From: Vavraia culicis subsp. floridensis
Lineage: Eukaryota; Microsporidia; Pleistophoridae
Length of the DNA stretch: 64,000 nucleotides
Direction of reading: 5' to 3'
Assembly: GCF_000192795.1 (NCBI RefSeq)
Contig: NW_007360608.1
Location: forward strand, 8,979 to 72,978
The position numbers were made by a program, and so were the translations under genes. Positions 21,207 to 31,730 of this stretch are shown here, in pieces (position 1 is the first letter of the stretch; every line of letters starts with the position of its first letter). The notes beneath the pieces were generated by a model. The model saw only the letters and a list, made by a program, of their open reading frames with translations, had not been told where the DNA came from and did no database searches.

Positions 21207-21590
21207 TTAATTATCCACTTCACCAATGATCTGTTCTACTAATTCTTCCAGGTTAATCATATCATCCTTTACATTAATAAACTTGTACAGCTCCTCCCTA
21301 TATTCCTCATTGTATTCCTCGCCAATCGAGAGAAATTTCTCGAACTGCTCCTTCTCCATGCACACACTGCCCTTGTTAAATGCAACCAAATGCTTCAGCA
21401 GATCCTTCCGGCTGTTCATTTCTCTGCACGACGTTGCAAGTCTTTCGAACTCCTCAAACGTACTCGGCAAGGAAGACAAACCATCCATAGGCGGTGGCAC
21501 ACGGTTGCATGATGATAGCAGATCGCAGAGCGAATCCTTGGTGAGCGGTTCATCCTTTGTGAAAATATCGTATTTTTCTCTGAGTGACAT
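21207..21590 (-). CDS. myosin light chain / EF-hand-like protein
   Basis: The 127-residue protein has the helix pattern of a two-lobed calmodulin-type light chain: YDIFTKDEPLTKDSLCDLL at the start, FEEFERLA in the linker, a third hand-like segment (LLKHLVAFNKGSVCMEKEQFEKFL), and a last one (INVKDDMINLEELVEQIIG) close to the final hand of essential light chains such as Mlc1/Cdc4. The calcium ligands are mostly gone, as is common in essential light chains. It likely binds an IQ motif of a myosin. A CCCC run lies 11 nt before the ATG with an ATAAAATAA stretch upstream. Confidence 0.65.
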   Translation of the reverse strand: MSLREKYDIFTKDEPLTKDSLCDLLSSCNRVPPPMDGLSSLPSTFEEFERLATSCREMNSRKDLLKHLVAFNKGSVCMEKEQFEKFLSIGEEYNEEYREELYKFINVKDDMINLEELVEQIIGEVDN

Positions 21591-21834
21591 TTTGATGAGA
21601 GGGGTAAAACTAGAATTATTTTATGCTCCATGCAAGTGAGAACGATACCGTTACATTGCCACTACAATTTCTTGCCACGTCAGTACTTAAAAAGGTGTTC
21701 TTCAAAAACATTGGTTGTTTACTGACAGAGCACCAGAGATAAAATCCACGAATAAGTTGGTGCACTGGAATTAATTTAAGAAACATTTATACCGATGGTG
21801 AACTAAAACGGCAAAAGAATTTACGAGACCTTGT

Positions 21835-23100
21835 TTAATGATTGTCTCCTGACATGACATTTTCAGCAAGAATTCGAATTATGCCCAACAATGATGCTTG
21901 CTGTGGGATAGGAAAAGTGAAATTTGCATACTTATAAATGCCTTTTCCGTAATGTGCACACATGTTTTGAATTTCGTGCTTAAGTAAATCAACATCAAAT
22001 TTCTGTTCAAAAATAGTACCGTTAAGGATCAAGCTGATGGTTGTTTCGGAACTCACTTTCTCTAATTCAAGAATAGCAAAAATTAAAGCGGATATTATTT
22101 TCATTGTACGGGTCTTAACTTGTTTTATATGCTTGTATTTTTCGTCATCTTCATCTCCTCGTTCAATTATTTCTTTCACGTTTTCAAGCGTATAGTCAAA
22201 TTTTTCGGGCAATATGTCACCAGAGGATCGGTTTAAGATTTCCAGGAATTTGTAACCACCTAACATACAGTCCAAACGCTTCCAACTTTTGCCTTTCTTC
22301 TCCAAATCATCTTGAATATCCTTGTCATACTTGGTTATCTTGAGAGAATGGGCATCGAAGGATGCCCATTCAACGTTCGTCGCCATGCAGTGTTCCTGTC
22401 CCCTTGATTTAAAGTACGCAGCATTAGTACCAGTTCCTAAAACTACTCCAATAGGAAAGTCATTCATTTTCAGAGGTTCGCTCATCAGTGTAGCTGTTGT
22501 ATCGTTTGCCAGAACTTGAACACTAACTTTCATGTTTCGTTGTTTGAACACTCTGTTAAGTGAAGCAACTGGATCCTTTTCTTTTTCATCTAACGGTTTA
22601 AACGAGAAGTTCTTGTGCAGACTTAATATCCGACCCGAGCTGAGGGAATTTTGCTCTATGGGATAGGAGAACGTCAAACCGGCTCGTATCTTGTTTTTGT
22701 TACTGCCTAAATATTTTTCGACTTCCTCAGCAATCCAGTTATATACACAACCGTTTCTTCTTTTCGATTCTTCATCATCACCTCGTGGTATAATTACATG
22801 TTCCACTTTCTTCATGTTCTCCACTTTGCCTTTCTCGATCTTATATAGACCCAACTTCAGCGATGTGCCACCAAAATCAATCGCAAGCATTTCACCTTCT
22901 GCACTTACAGTGGGCATGTTACTTTTCAACACAAACGTGGGAAGAAACATATCTGGATTACCAAGCGGATGTTTACCTCTATCACATTTCTTAAAATCTT
23001 CCTTGATATTGTCAGTTTCCAGTTCAGTGTATTCAAAGCATTGTTTTTTTACGCACCAAGTTATTTTGAAAAGATATACCAACCAAAAAAAGACAAACAT
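21835..23100 (-). CDS. hexokinase with signal peptide
   Basis: The 421-residue protein carries hexokinase motifs in order: LAIDFGGTSLKLGL (phosphate 1, ~72-85), FSYPIEQNSLSSG (~144-156), LANDTTATL with the catalytic Asp (~197-205), GVVLGTGTNAAYF (phosphate 2, ~218-230), NVEWASF (~242-248) and a late adenosine-type LILNGTIFEQ. It would phosphorylate glucose with ATP. The first 16 residues (MFVFFWLVYLFKITWC) form a signal peptide, so the enzyme is predicted to be secreted. Microsporidian hexokinases with signal peptides are known and are thought to act in the host cell. A TATA-like box lies 21-28 nt before the ATG; there is no CCC motif. The gene borders an AT-rich island. Confidence 0.9.
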   Translation of the reverse strand: MFVFFWLVYLFKITWCVKKQCFEYTELETDNIKEDFKKCDRGKHPLGNPDMFLPTFVLKSNMPTVSAEGEMLAIDFGGTSLKLGLYKIEKGKVENMKKVEHVIIPRGDDEESKRRNGCVYNWIAEEVEKYLGSNKNKIRAGLTFSYPIEQNSLSSGRILSLHKNFSFKPLDEKEKDPVASLNRVFKQRNMKVSVQVLANDTTATLMSEPLKMNDFPIGVVLGTGTNAAYFKSRGQEHCMATNVEWASFDAHSLKITKYDKDIQDDLEKKGKSWKRLDCMLGGYKFLEILNRSSGDILPEKFDYTLENVKEIIERGDEDDEKYKHIKQVKTRTMKIISALIFAILELEKVSSETTISLILNGTIFEQKFDVDLLKHEIQNMCAHYGKGIYKYANFTFPIPQQASLLGIIRILAENVMSGDNH

Positions 23101-23120
23101 AATAATTTAGTACTTCTTTC

Positions 23121-23128
23121 TTTATATA
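23121..23128 (-). promoter_or_regulatory. TATA-like box of the hexokinase gene
   Basis: Minus-strand TATATAAA, 21-28 nt before the ATG at 23100, at the same spacing as three other genes in the window. Confidence 0.5.
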
Positions 23129-25824
23129 ATTTTATAATATCTCTGAATTAATTTTCTTGTCAAAAAAATTGATATGATTATTATTTATCAATTAATTTTT
23201 TTGAAAATTTAATAAAAATATGAGATGTATAAAGTTATGTCATATTAAGACATTTTAGATTGTATATGCACAAATTTAAACATGCATTTAAATTGATACT
23301 GACTGTTAAATAATCAAAAATGGAAATAAAAAGGCAATTAGTACACCATTTTAATATACCTAATTTGCAGCACAAGGTCATTTATATATTTATTGAGCAA
23401 AATATAGTCTCTTTTTCGTGTTATTTGTCAAAAAAAATAATTTAAAAATAATGGCTAATATTTCCGACATTCTGGTATGATTTGATCAACAAACCAAATG
23501 ACATAAATTTTTATATCTCAATAAATATAAAAATAGTAAAAAATTAACAAATAATCTATTTGCTCAATAATACTTTTTTTGTACTCTAGGTCACTGTTGC
23601 AAGTCTATCATTATGACCATTAAAAAATTCCAGAAACAATTATATTCGTCAAAATTAATGATAATTGAGCCTTACATACAGAGAAGATACGTAAATTATT
23701 TTTATAGCTGCTTGATCATTATAGTTAAGTAATGCAGTATTAAACTTTTCGAACATTATTGTGTATTTGCAACAATATTAAACACGTGGAATTTTAGCAA
23801 CTATAGATTACGATTTTGTTGCATGTTCGATGTTCTAGAGACCTGTATTTATCATATTAGCTACTTGAACACGTCTTGCTGCTCAAAATAATTTTCAGAT
23901 ATAATTAATAAATAAGCCGACAAATTTATTTGGTGCGTTGAAAGTGTTAAAGACCAATATTTCATGATTTGTGACACGATCATTACATAATACCGGATGT
24001 CACTTAATTTGAATGATTAATCCTGATCAATTGCAAAGAATAATAATTTGTTGATAGATTTATTATGAATCCGTGCATATTCATTGAATAGTCAGGATAA
24101 ATAAGTAAAACTTATATTTTTAATTCTGTGGGTTCGCACCACTAAATATTTTTTCTTATCAGTAATTTTCCCATATTTTATTTGGACTCGGCACGAAAGT
24201 CGGATTATTAGCATGACATTTATAATCGTACACAAGATGAAAAAAACATCAGTAATATTGAATACGAAAAGAGTAAAACCATCCGAAGCTTACGAACTCG
24301 GACCAAGTAAGTTAATAAAAATGGTTAGGTTACATTTAATGCTATTTATATCTATAAGTGTCATAACTTTGTCTTATGCCGTTGGTAAAAAAACGTCCCT
24401 GAGGTACATACGACTCATAATAAAAAACTCAGTTTCTAAACTGTTCAGAGCATTTTTCAAAGGCAGAGCAATGAGTTCAATTCGCTTGCATAACAATAAC
24501 AAATTAGCTTGTAAACTACAACCGTTAAGGAATTAGTATCGATTAATTATCATGTTACACCAAAAATGTTCGTTGTACATAATTTTTGCCATGTATTGCT
24601 GTCCGAGGACATATTTTCAAATCCCATATTACGTGAACTTTGTCATTATAACGAACTCTTGTCCAAAATAAGAAAAAAATGTATTACCGGGTTATTATTT
24701 GGCGAATTCTAGTTTATGATACCGCAATTAGAGTTTTTGTGTTAATAATATGCAATATACGTTTTTTTGTACTAATGTTTGCGTTGAAGTTTCATTTTTT
24801 CAGCTTTTGATACCTGAATCAATTTGGCAATTCACCCAGAACTTAGGAGTAAGTTTTAACTTGTTATCATTAGTAATTGTAACCGCGCCGTCTATCTTAA
24901 GCTGTCAATTATATTATAAATTGTTTTGTCGCACTAATTTACATTCTTGTCGCCTCTTTGCTTCTTTTATTTCTAAATTTTTTAATGTTTTTACATATCA
25001 TCACCTACGAAAGTAGCGATTGAACACAATATCACCTTGCTATTGTAACATTAGTATAAAAAGTTCACAATGTAGCTGAATGTATCATTAAATGTGTACA
25101 TTATAGGCATTTAAATTATGCTCAACATAGGTTAATTAATGACCAGTGATAAATAATCCAAAGGCGTTTGGTGCGTGATTGATCATTAAACTCAATACCA
25201 GCGGGCACTATTTTACATTTAATACAAACTTACAGAACATTTTCACTCGTTATTTTGATGCAGATAGGCTGATAAATTTTACGTGAATAATAATCGATTT
25301 AACCGGTGAAAAGATTTAATTATCGCGGTAGAGAATTTTTGACTAGAAACAACCGTAAATCTAGATTTGTTTATTAATGTGGGCTAATAATTGTGTATGA
25401 AGCAAATACATAAATCATCTTTATCATAGAACTTGTACAGTGAATGGCCACATGGTAACATAACACAGCACTTCAGGATATGAAAGAAGGGTGGCTAGTG
25501 TATCATAAATTTGCTCTCAAAAATTATCAAAGAACTGTATATGTGACGAAATAAAATTATTTTTTCATCAATACAGTTAAACGGCGATAAAGAAATTGAG
25601 TGACAGCCGGTGAACTAAAAATATAAAAATTTCAGAGATGTAACGAAAAGAGTAACATTCTATATATGAGCTGCTATCCACTAGGCATGTTTAAGCAGAC
25701 ATAAACGCGTTAGATTTATCAGTGGTATTATTTAACATTTGCTATCAAAAAATTATTTAATTAAAATTTTCATGACATTCATATCATCCCAAAACAACCC
25801 CTTCATTCCGCATCGAACCCTGAT
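23129..25824. other. AT-rich gene-poor island
   Basis: About 2.7 kb of strongly AT-rich sequence with many short poly-A/T runs and no conserved gene. One possible small gene lies at 24321-24536 and is listed separately. An 88-codon frame at 24750-25016 has membrane-like composition but no start signals, and I do not call it. Confidence 0.5.
24321..24536 (+). CDS. possible small secreted protein
   Basis: Starting at the ATG at 24321, a 71-residue product opens with a good signal peptide (MVRLHLMLFISISVITLSYA) followed by a basic, cysteine-poor tail. An in-frame ATG upstream at 24213 would bury this signal, so the later start is preferred. There is no CCC or TATA box at the usual distance and the region is AT-rich, so a chance frame is possible. 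Confidence 0.3.
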   Translation: MVRLHLMLFISISVITLSYAVGKKTSLRYIRLIIKNSVSKLFRAFFKGRAMSSIRLHNNNKLACKLQPLRN

Positions 25825-26076
25825 ATGATCAAAGCACCACAGATATATGCCATATGCTTCCAGACCATCACTGTATTTTATATACTTCTCGTGCTGTCTC
25901 TATTTCATACCTCGCTTATCACGATGCTATTTCTGACATTTTTTGCTTTACTTTCTATGACAGCTACTGCCGTACTCTTCAAAACGATAAATTACAGACA
26001 CTTACTTTACGGAATTGTTCTTCACTCTATCCTTTTTGTGTTGGTCGTACTTATCATAAGGTACGATAACTCATGA
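25825..26076 (+). CDS. small multi-pass membrane protein
   Basis: The 83-residue protein is almost wholly hydrophobic and can be read as two or three transmembrane helices (LLVLSLFHTSLITMLFLTFF near the middle and GIVLHSILFVLVVLII near the end) with a short polar tail. No family is recognised; small ER or transport subunits often look like this. Two CCC/CCCC runs lie within 50 nt upstream and CCC sits 4 nt before the ATG, the pattern of the conserved genes here, which argues that it is expressed. Confidence 0.55.
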   Translation: MIKAPQIYAICFQTITVFYILLVLSLFHTSLITMLFLTFFALLSMTATAVLFKTINYRHLLYGIVLHSILFVLVVLIIRYDNS

Positions 26077-26948
26077 AGAGATAATTAAACGCAGATCATG
26101 ATATGGCAAGGAAAAACTCTTTTTTTGACAATTCAAGGTCATTTATCTTTTTTTATTTGATTTTACAATACCTCGGAATACAGGTTATAATGAATAGCTG
26201 CCCGTTTTTACGGTATAACTTCAAATAATACGTTAAGTGTACGCGATACAAGACAAAACCGTATCATACCCTATCTATGCTGTGAAGCGAGCCGATACAT
26301 GGTTTGACAAACTCAATTCTGAATATTACGCCTTTTTATCAACGGATCAAGAGTGTTATTCGATAATTCGCGCTGCATATCGGTTCTAAAACTAAAGGTA
26401 GCGGAACATCAAAAAATTGATCAGAATGTTTGTTTGACTTTAATCACTAGAAAAAAATTGCAAATATTTCGTCAAAAATAGACCATTATAGAGAGATATA
26501 CAGGCTAAATGCTGAAATATCATTTATTCAGACAATTTTATCGTGTGAGGCGATAAATAAATGTCACTGAATCAAAGGTACCGCGGTCGATTCCGCAAAC
26601 CAGAAAAATATGTTCTTTAGATGTTGACGTATGAGCAGATAGACAAATCTTTTTTTTTGTGAAAAAATGACACAAACACTACATCTCGATGCTACAATGA
26701 ATGGCACCATAGAATATGACCACTACGCTTCAAAACCGTTGAGATGGTAAAATATTCAATAAATCGCCTTCATACCAGCTATCATGAATTGATCGTTATA
26801 AATTGAAAAGCAATGTATCCTCAGATAACAATACGTTTAAAAATCATTTATTCACGGTTCTATTTAAATAACAAACTGCTATCGGTGTGCGCAACGGTAC
26901 GGTCAAACAAGTATCCTTTATACTGCGAATATCCGTGGTTACTTCGTA
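26077..26948. other. convergent spacer, nothing seen
   Basis: AT-rich spacer between the small membrane-protein gene and the formin. No gene or repeat is recognised. Confidence 0.4.
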
Positions 26949-29231
26949 TCAGCATCCCTTGCTCGTTTTATAATACTTTCCTGCTTTTTCATAAAACATG
27001 TCAAGCAGTGCAAATCCCTTTTCATCAATATTTTTGCCTAGATAGTTGCTTAACTTTTCATAGCTCTTCTTCAAAGCTGTAAATTTTTCTTGTATTTGTT
27101 CAATATTTTTCGTAAATGTCATGTTTTTGCCCTCTACCAAATCATACTTGCTTTCTTTTATTTTGGAATGTAACAACAAAATTTCCTCATATTCCATGCA
27201 CAGAAGATCATAGTTTATCGCCTTTGCCTGCGATAAATACTCGCTTCTCTTGTAAGCATTCTCAATTCTGGACAGAATGAGATGGAACAGTTTTCTATTC
27301 TCGTCTTGGATAAATTCGTTCAAGTTATCGATAAGAAAGCCTTCTATTGCACACTTACTTAAGATATTTGCAACAAACAACGACACATTCACAAATTCTG
27401 CGAGGAATTCGTCGACCATAATGTAAGAAATAACGTTTTCTAAGATATCGATCATGTTCATAAGCTCGGTTCTGCTCAGGATATAGCTCAATAGAATGCA
27501 ATTCAAGCACTCATAGAACGTGCCGATATCAGATATCACGACCTTGTAGAACATTTCCGCTCGGCCAAGATCCTCACCTTCTTTAATCTGTGCGATTTCA
27601 TTTTCTGTGGGAAAGTACGTGAGAATCTGCTTCACTACGTTCTCATCAACCATTTCCAGGTTCATAATCTTCTTGATGAATGTTTCATCTGCATCTTTTA
27701 CGCGTCCAAGTGCAATCGAAAGGGCGTAACTTTTTTTCATCGGAAAGATGCCCTTGTTTGTCTCCTTAGTTTCGTTACAAATCTTCACCTTTTCCATTTT
27801 TCTTATGAATGGTACAAAATCGTCCTCTGTAAACTTCTTCATTAATTCCTCTTCATCGTATTTTTTGAATATTTCACACTTGTTTCGTTCCAAACGCAAT
27901 ACCTTGTAATTTTTAGAACGCCACTTTACGATTTCAGGGTTGGTCTTTTTGACCGTAGCCCTGCCCGGGGGTCTTCGAGGCGGTTTTTTTGAAATTTTTA
28001 GTGATTTTGCCGTCTTGCCATCCTCACCGACCTTCTTTACATCTATACTATTCGAAATAGGTAAAGTATCATCCATTTTCTTGGTCAGCTCCTCTACGTC
28101 TGTTTTGTTTTTACTGACAATTTCGCTTTTGATTGCAGTTTTGTTGTTCGTGTTTCGTGATTGATCAGCATCTGCTGAACAAGCAGTTTCTAAAGTATGC
28201 TTGTCCACATTTTTGTCAGATGTAGTAGTCCGCTTGCCAACCATTTCCGTGTTTAATGCGTCTTTCACTTCGTAATTATCCTTCACACTGCTCAATATTT
28301 GGCCATCAATTCTTCCTCTTTCACCACTAACCCGTATATACTCATTTTTGTTCCTTTCGATCTCTTTGAGTTCTACCGCTAACCTGACAGACTGATCGGC
28401 CAGGTACTTCTTTATCTCCCGCTTTACATTTTCTAAAAAATTTTCCTCACTAAAATCACAAAAATTTAGTGCACCATCCAAGAACTTCGTGTATTCGTGA
28501 CTGTGTACCACAGCGGTGCCCTTCAAGCTATCAATCATCGATCTGTCCTTTACTTTCGGTGTTATGAGTCCTAAAAAGTTCAGTGACAACAACAAATGAT
28601 CAACAAACGGGTCATTTATCAGATACGGCAAGAAATTTAGCTCATTGTTAATTTCACTCTTAGCCATTATGTGTTTAAGAATGTGACTCAGCACACTGTT
28701 ACTCACACAACACTTCGATTTCAGCACTTCGATTTTGATTCGCAACGCATCTGATTTTGCACACATCTCCAGCCATTCAAAAAACAAATTGTGTGCCGAT
28801 CCAAACTCTTTCATACGCACGTTTTTCATAAACACATGCATAAGAACGCTTTCATACAGCTTATCGGGGAATGATACACCGCTTTTCTGGAATAAAATGA
28901 TGAGTTCAAAATATTCAGGTACAGAAACACCTCGTGCAAGCGCATCGCACAAGAAGTTGGCGGCATTCAGCATCTTCATGTGTTCTAATCCCGCTTCAAA
29001 TGTTTTTTTTACACAGTAAAACGCTTCTGTACACGTTTCATTCTTGAGCTGCCCAAAGAAATCAATGAACATCAGAGTTTTGGCCTTTCGCTTGCTTACG
29101 CTCAAAATCATCTTCATTTTCTTTTCTATAGGCAAGTTTGCAATAAAATACTGCATTTGTACCGGGTCCAGTCCCACCTCATTCATAATTATCTGGAAGT
29201 GCGTGTCAATTTTATCTCTGAAGTTGGCCAT
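26949..29231 (-). CDS. formin (FH2 protein)
   Basis: The protein has 760 residues. The N-terminal ~300 are helical and fit a degenerate GBD/FH3 regulatory region. Residues ~300-405 are polar and disordered. A very short proline stretch (KPPRRPPGR) takes the place of FH1. The FH2 domain follows to about residue 745, with SYALSIALGRVKDADETFI, ILTYFPTENEIAQIKEGEDL and later core helices. FH2 dimers nucleate and elongate actin filaments. Without a real poly-proline FH1 it may recruit little profilin. CCC lies 6 nt before the ATG. It probably works with actin, the myosin light chain and perhaps the actin-related protein in this window. Confidence 0.85.
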   Translation of the reverse strand: MANFRDKIDTHFQIIMNEVGLDPVQMQYFIANLPIEKKMKMILSVSKRKAKTLMFIDFFGQLKNETCTEAFYCVKKTFEAGLEHMKMLNAANFLCDALARGVSVPEYFELIILFQKSGVSFPDKLYESVLMHVFMKNVRMKEFGSAHNLFFEWLEMCAKSDALRIKIEVLKSKCCVSNSVLSHILKHIMAKSEINNELNFLPYLINDPFVDHLLLSLNFLGLITPKVKDRSMIDSLKGTAVVHSHEYTKFLDGALNFCDFSEENFLENVKREIKKYLADQSVRLAVELKEIERNKNEYIRVSGERGRIDGQILSSVKDNYEVKDALNTEMVGKRTTTSDKNVDKHTLETACSADADQSRNTNNKTAIKSEIVSKNKTDVEELTKKMDDTLPISNSIDVKKVGEDGKTAKSLKISKKPPRRPPGRATVKKTNPEIVKWRSKNYKVLRLERNKCEIFKKYDEEELMKKFTEDDFVPFIRKMEKVKICNETKETNKGIFPMKKSYALSIALGRVKDADETFIKKIMNLEMVDENVVKQILTYFPTENEIAQIKEGEDLGRAEMFYKVVISDIGTFYECLNCILLSYILSRTELMNMIDILENVISYIMVDEFLAEFVNVSLFVANILSKCAIEGFLIDNLNEFIQDENRKLFHLILSRIENAYKRSEYLSQAKAINYDLLCMEYEEILLLHSKIKESKYDLVEGKNMTFTKNIEQIQEKFTALKKSYEKLSNYLGKNIDEKGFALLDMFYEKAGKYYKTSKGC

Positions 29232-30346
29232 CGCAAAGGGCAGAACAGGGCAAAACCAGTTTTAAAAGAAAATGATGGGCGGGATGGGTACAATTAGCAC
29301 GTCATGCAGACGTATCGAAATAGAAGAACGTGGCGGAATGATCATTGGTATGATCAGAAACCAATGTAGCTTGGTGTGCTGGGAGACAGGCATCAGCGGA
29401 ATTGTCTATTGGTAGTAGGTTATACAATTTTGGTCTACGTTCATTTACCTGATCGGGTACTTTTTTCTGACTAGTTCATTACTTCTTATGGGCGAGCTTA
29501 CCTATCACAGCGATTGATATTCTCTGTTGTACCGTAATTTTATCGTTTTTTGGCTGTACTTTGTATTGGAGGAACAAAAAATTACAAATTTGATTCATCC
29601 TAACAAAAGTTTTGGAACTGCAAGGAAAAAAATGCTGTAAGACGATTATGACTGGAAAAAAGGGATAGAATGCCATTATATGGTTGCATTAGATGATATT
29701 AGGGTAATAAATAATGACTTCAAAATCTAATTTTTCTCTATACAAGATGTTTTGATTGATATACTACATCTTCAACATCCCGACAATCAACTGTTTTGAC
29801 ATCTCCACGTTTACTAAGACCCTATCGGCATTTAATCCATGGTTTAAATTTACTTGTTACCAGATACATCACACGGCCACGGCTTAAATTTTACATTATC
29901 AACCAATGACCCAGCTATAAAAGGGATAAATTAACATTGCGTGCAATATCTAGTCAAGATCAATTGAACCTGTTATAAAAGATAATTATCAGATTCAAAT
30001 ATTCATCTCTGTCGGGTATTTATGGTAGAACATGCTAAAATACTTAAAGCTGCTTTTACCATGTTATGACACAGTTTAAACAATATAACGGGATAGAAAC
30101 TACTGGTAATAGTTGTAAATAAAAACACTTGTCCATCAAATTTACATTTTTTGATGAACATGAACAGCTAGCTCACAATCACAGTAAATGCTTTTTTACA
30201 TTTCTTTGTCGCACCTAGAGATATTTACAATGCAAAGGTTTAAACGAGCAAAATCGGATGAAGTGCAGCATCATTGGTAGGTTTGATACCGTGACAGGAA
30301 AAACCTGTATTGAAACAAAAAAAGAGCATGCCAAGGCAACATTTAA
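29232..30346. other. spacer, nothing seen
   Basis: About 1.1 kb upstream of the formin gene, with no credible coding frame or RNA gene. Confidence 0.4.
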
Positions 30347-30994
30347 CTATTCATTATAGCTATCCAACTTGCTTTCATCCTCACTGTCATCACTCACTTC
30401 ATCTTCCACTTCTTTGTTTTCTTTCCTCTTACTCAAGGGCACATATTCTTTAAGCTCCTCGGTACCTTTCTCCTCTATAATCCTCTGCAATTGTGGATGT
30501 GTAAGCCCAAAAAACTCCTCCATGTTGCTGTACTCGCTCACACCATCAAAGTCCTTCACAAAATCGTTCCAACACTCCCGTCCCACCCATTTCTTATAAT
30601 CGCACGATATTTCGAACACGTCTTTGTTGTCGTGTATCTTACATAGGTAAAATATTTTGTCTTTAGATTTTGATGGACACCCGTTGTATTTCTTGTACTT
30701 CCGCTTTGATACGAAGTTAATCGGGTATATGGTAGTAGGCGTGATATATTGCTTTTGGGACGGCCTAGGCAGCTCGCCAACGTTCAGCACCGACATCCTG
30801 TACAAAGAACTGCCCAGTATTATTGGTTGGTGTGCTATTTTCTTAGCGGGTTGCTGGACGTTGCTGTGTAAGATATGTGTGAGTATTCCCTCTCGCTTTA
30901 CACGTTCTTTTAGTTTGTTGTACGCGGTCTCTTTCTTTATGTGCAGTTCCTCCTTTTCTTTAAGTAATTTCTGCAGCTCAGGTGAAAAGAGCAT
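30347..30994 (-). CDS. FYRN/FYRC domain protein
   Basis: The 215-residue protein opens with a coiled-coil-like basic segment (~5-40). An FYRN-type motif follows (TTIYPINFVSKRKYKKY, ~87-103), then FYRC-type sequence (YLCKIHDNKDVFEISCDYKK, ~115-135, and WNDFVKDF), ending in FFGLTHPQLQRIIEE and an acidic tail. FYR domains occur in chromatin proteins such as trithorax/MLL, and together with a short coiled coil in TBRG1-type proteins, so a nuclear chromatin role is likely. No methyltransferase or other enzyme domain is present. CCCC directly precedes the ATG. Confidence 0.75.
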   Translation of the reverse strand: MLFSPELQKLLKEKEELHIKKETAYNKLKERVKREGILTHILHSNVQQPAKKIAHQPIILGSSLYRMSVLNVGELPRPSQKQYITPTTIYPINFVSKRKYKKYNGCPSKSKDKIFYLCKIHDNKDVFEISCDYKKWVGRECWNDFVKDFDGVSEYSNMEEFFGLTHPQLQRIIEEKGTEELKEYVPLSKRKENKEVEDEVSDDSEDESKLDSYNE

Positions 30995-31730
30995 GGGGTG
31001 CTACTGTAACCACGATATACAGAACTATAATTACGTTTCGCTAAAATTCTCACCCATCACGGTAATATTAGATCGGAAAATATGTTAATTTATTCGGATG
31101 ATGTTGCGTACGAGGTATAAATGCATTTCTGGGAACAAAGTCAATGCTAGCACATTGTCGTGTTCTACTATTAGTAACAAACTTGCAGAAAACCTAAGTT
31201 GCAGAAGCAAAGCTGCCATGAAGAGTGAAATACGATCATTTATACACAACATCGGAGCCATCAACCAACACACTCGAAAGTCCTAGAAAGTTCCCAAGAA
31301 AAGCACTGGTACAAAAGCCAATGAGTTTGGGAAGATAATAGATGTATTTCTGACAGAAAACGCTAAATAACCATTCATTAGAAAGATTTTAATAAAAGCG
31401 CCAGTGCGGCGAGGCTACTGCAGTGTTTTCTTCGAATAGCGTGTGGTCTACTTGAACCACTCAAATATGTCATTCTCATCCCAACGATATTTTCTACGAG
31501 CTAAGCCGGACAATTCACCATTGTTCATCACCAAATATAATAAAGCATCCACGTTCTCGCAGTTCAACTGTATATAGGATTAATACGAGTATTGTATTTT
31601 AAAAAGTGTTTATACTCAAAAAACTCCATAAAATACGAATTTGTACCGCTAAAAATTTAGAATGTTAAAATATACTCGAATATTAGCAATTTCCACGCTA
31701 CAATTTAATTACATCCAGCTCACAGCTCAA
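30995..31730. other. spacer, nothing seen
   Basis: AT-rich spacer between two minus-strand genes. The right edge contains only short frames without start signals. Confidence 0.4.

Noticed and set aside
23670..23690. ACAGAGAAGAT resembling the U6 snRNA core
   Set aside because: The following conserved U6 sequence (AGCATGGC type) is absent, so the match is chance.
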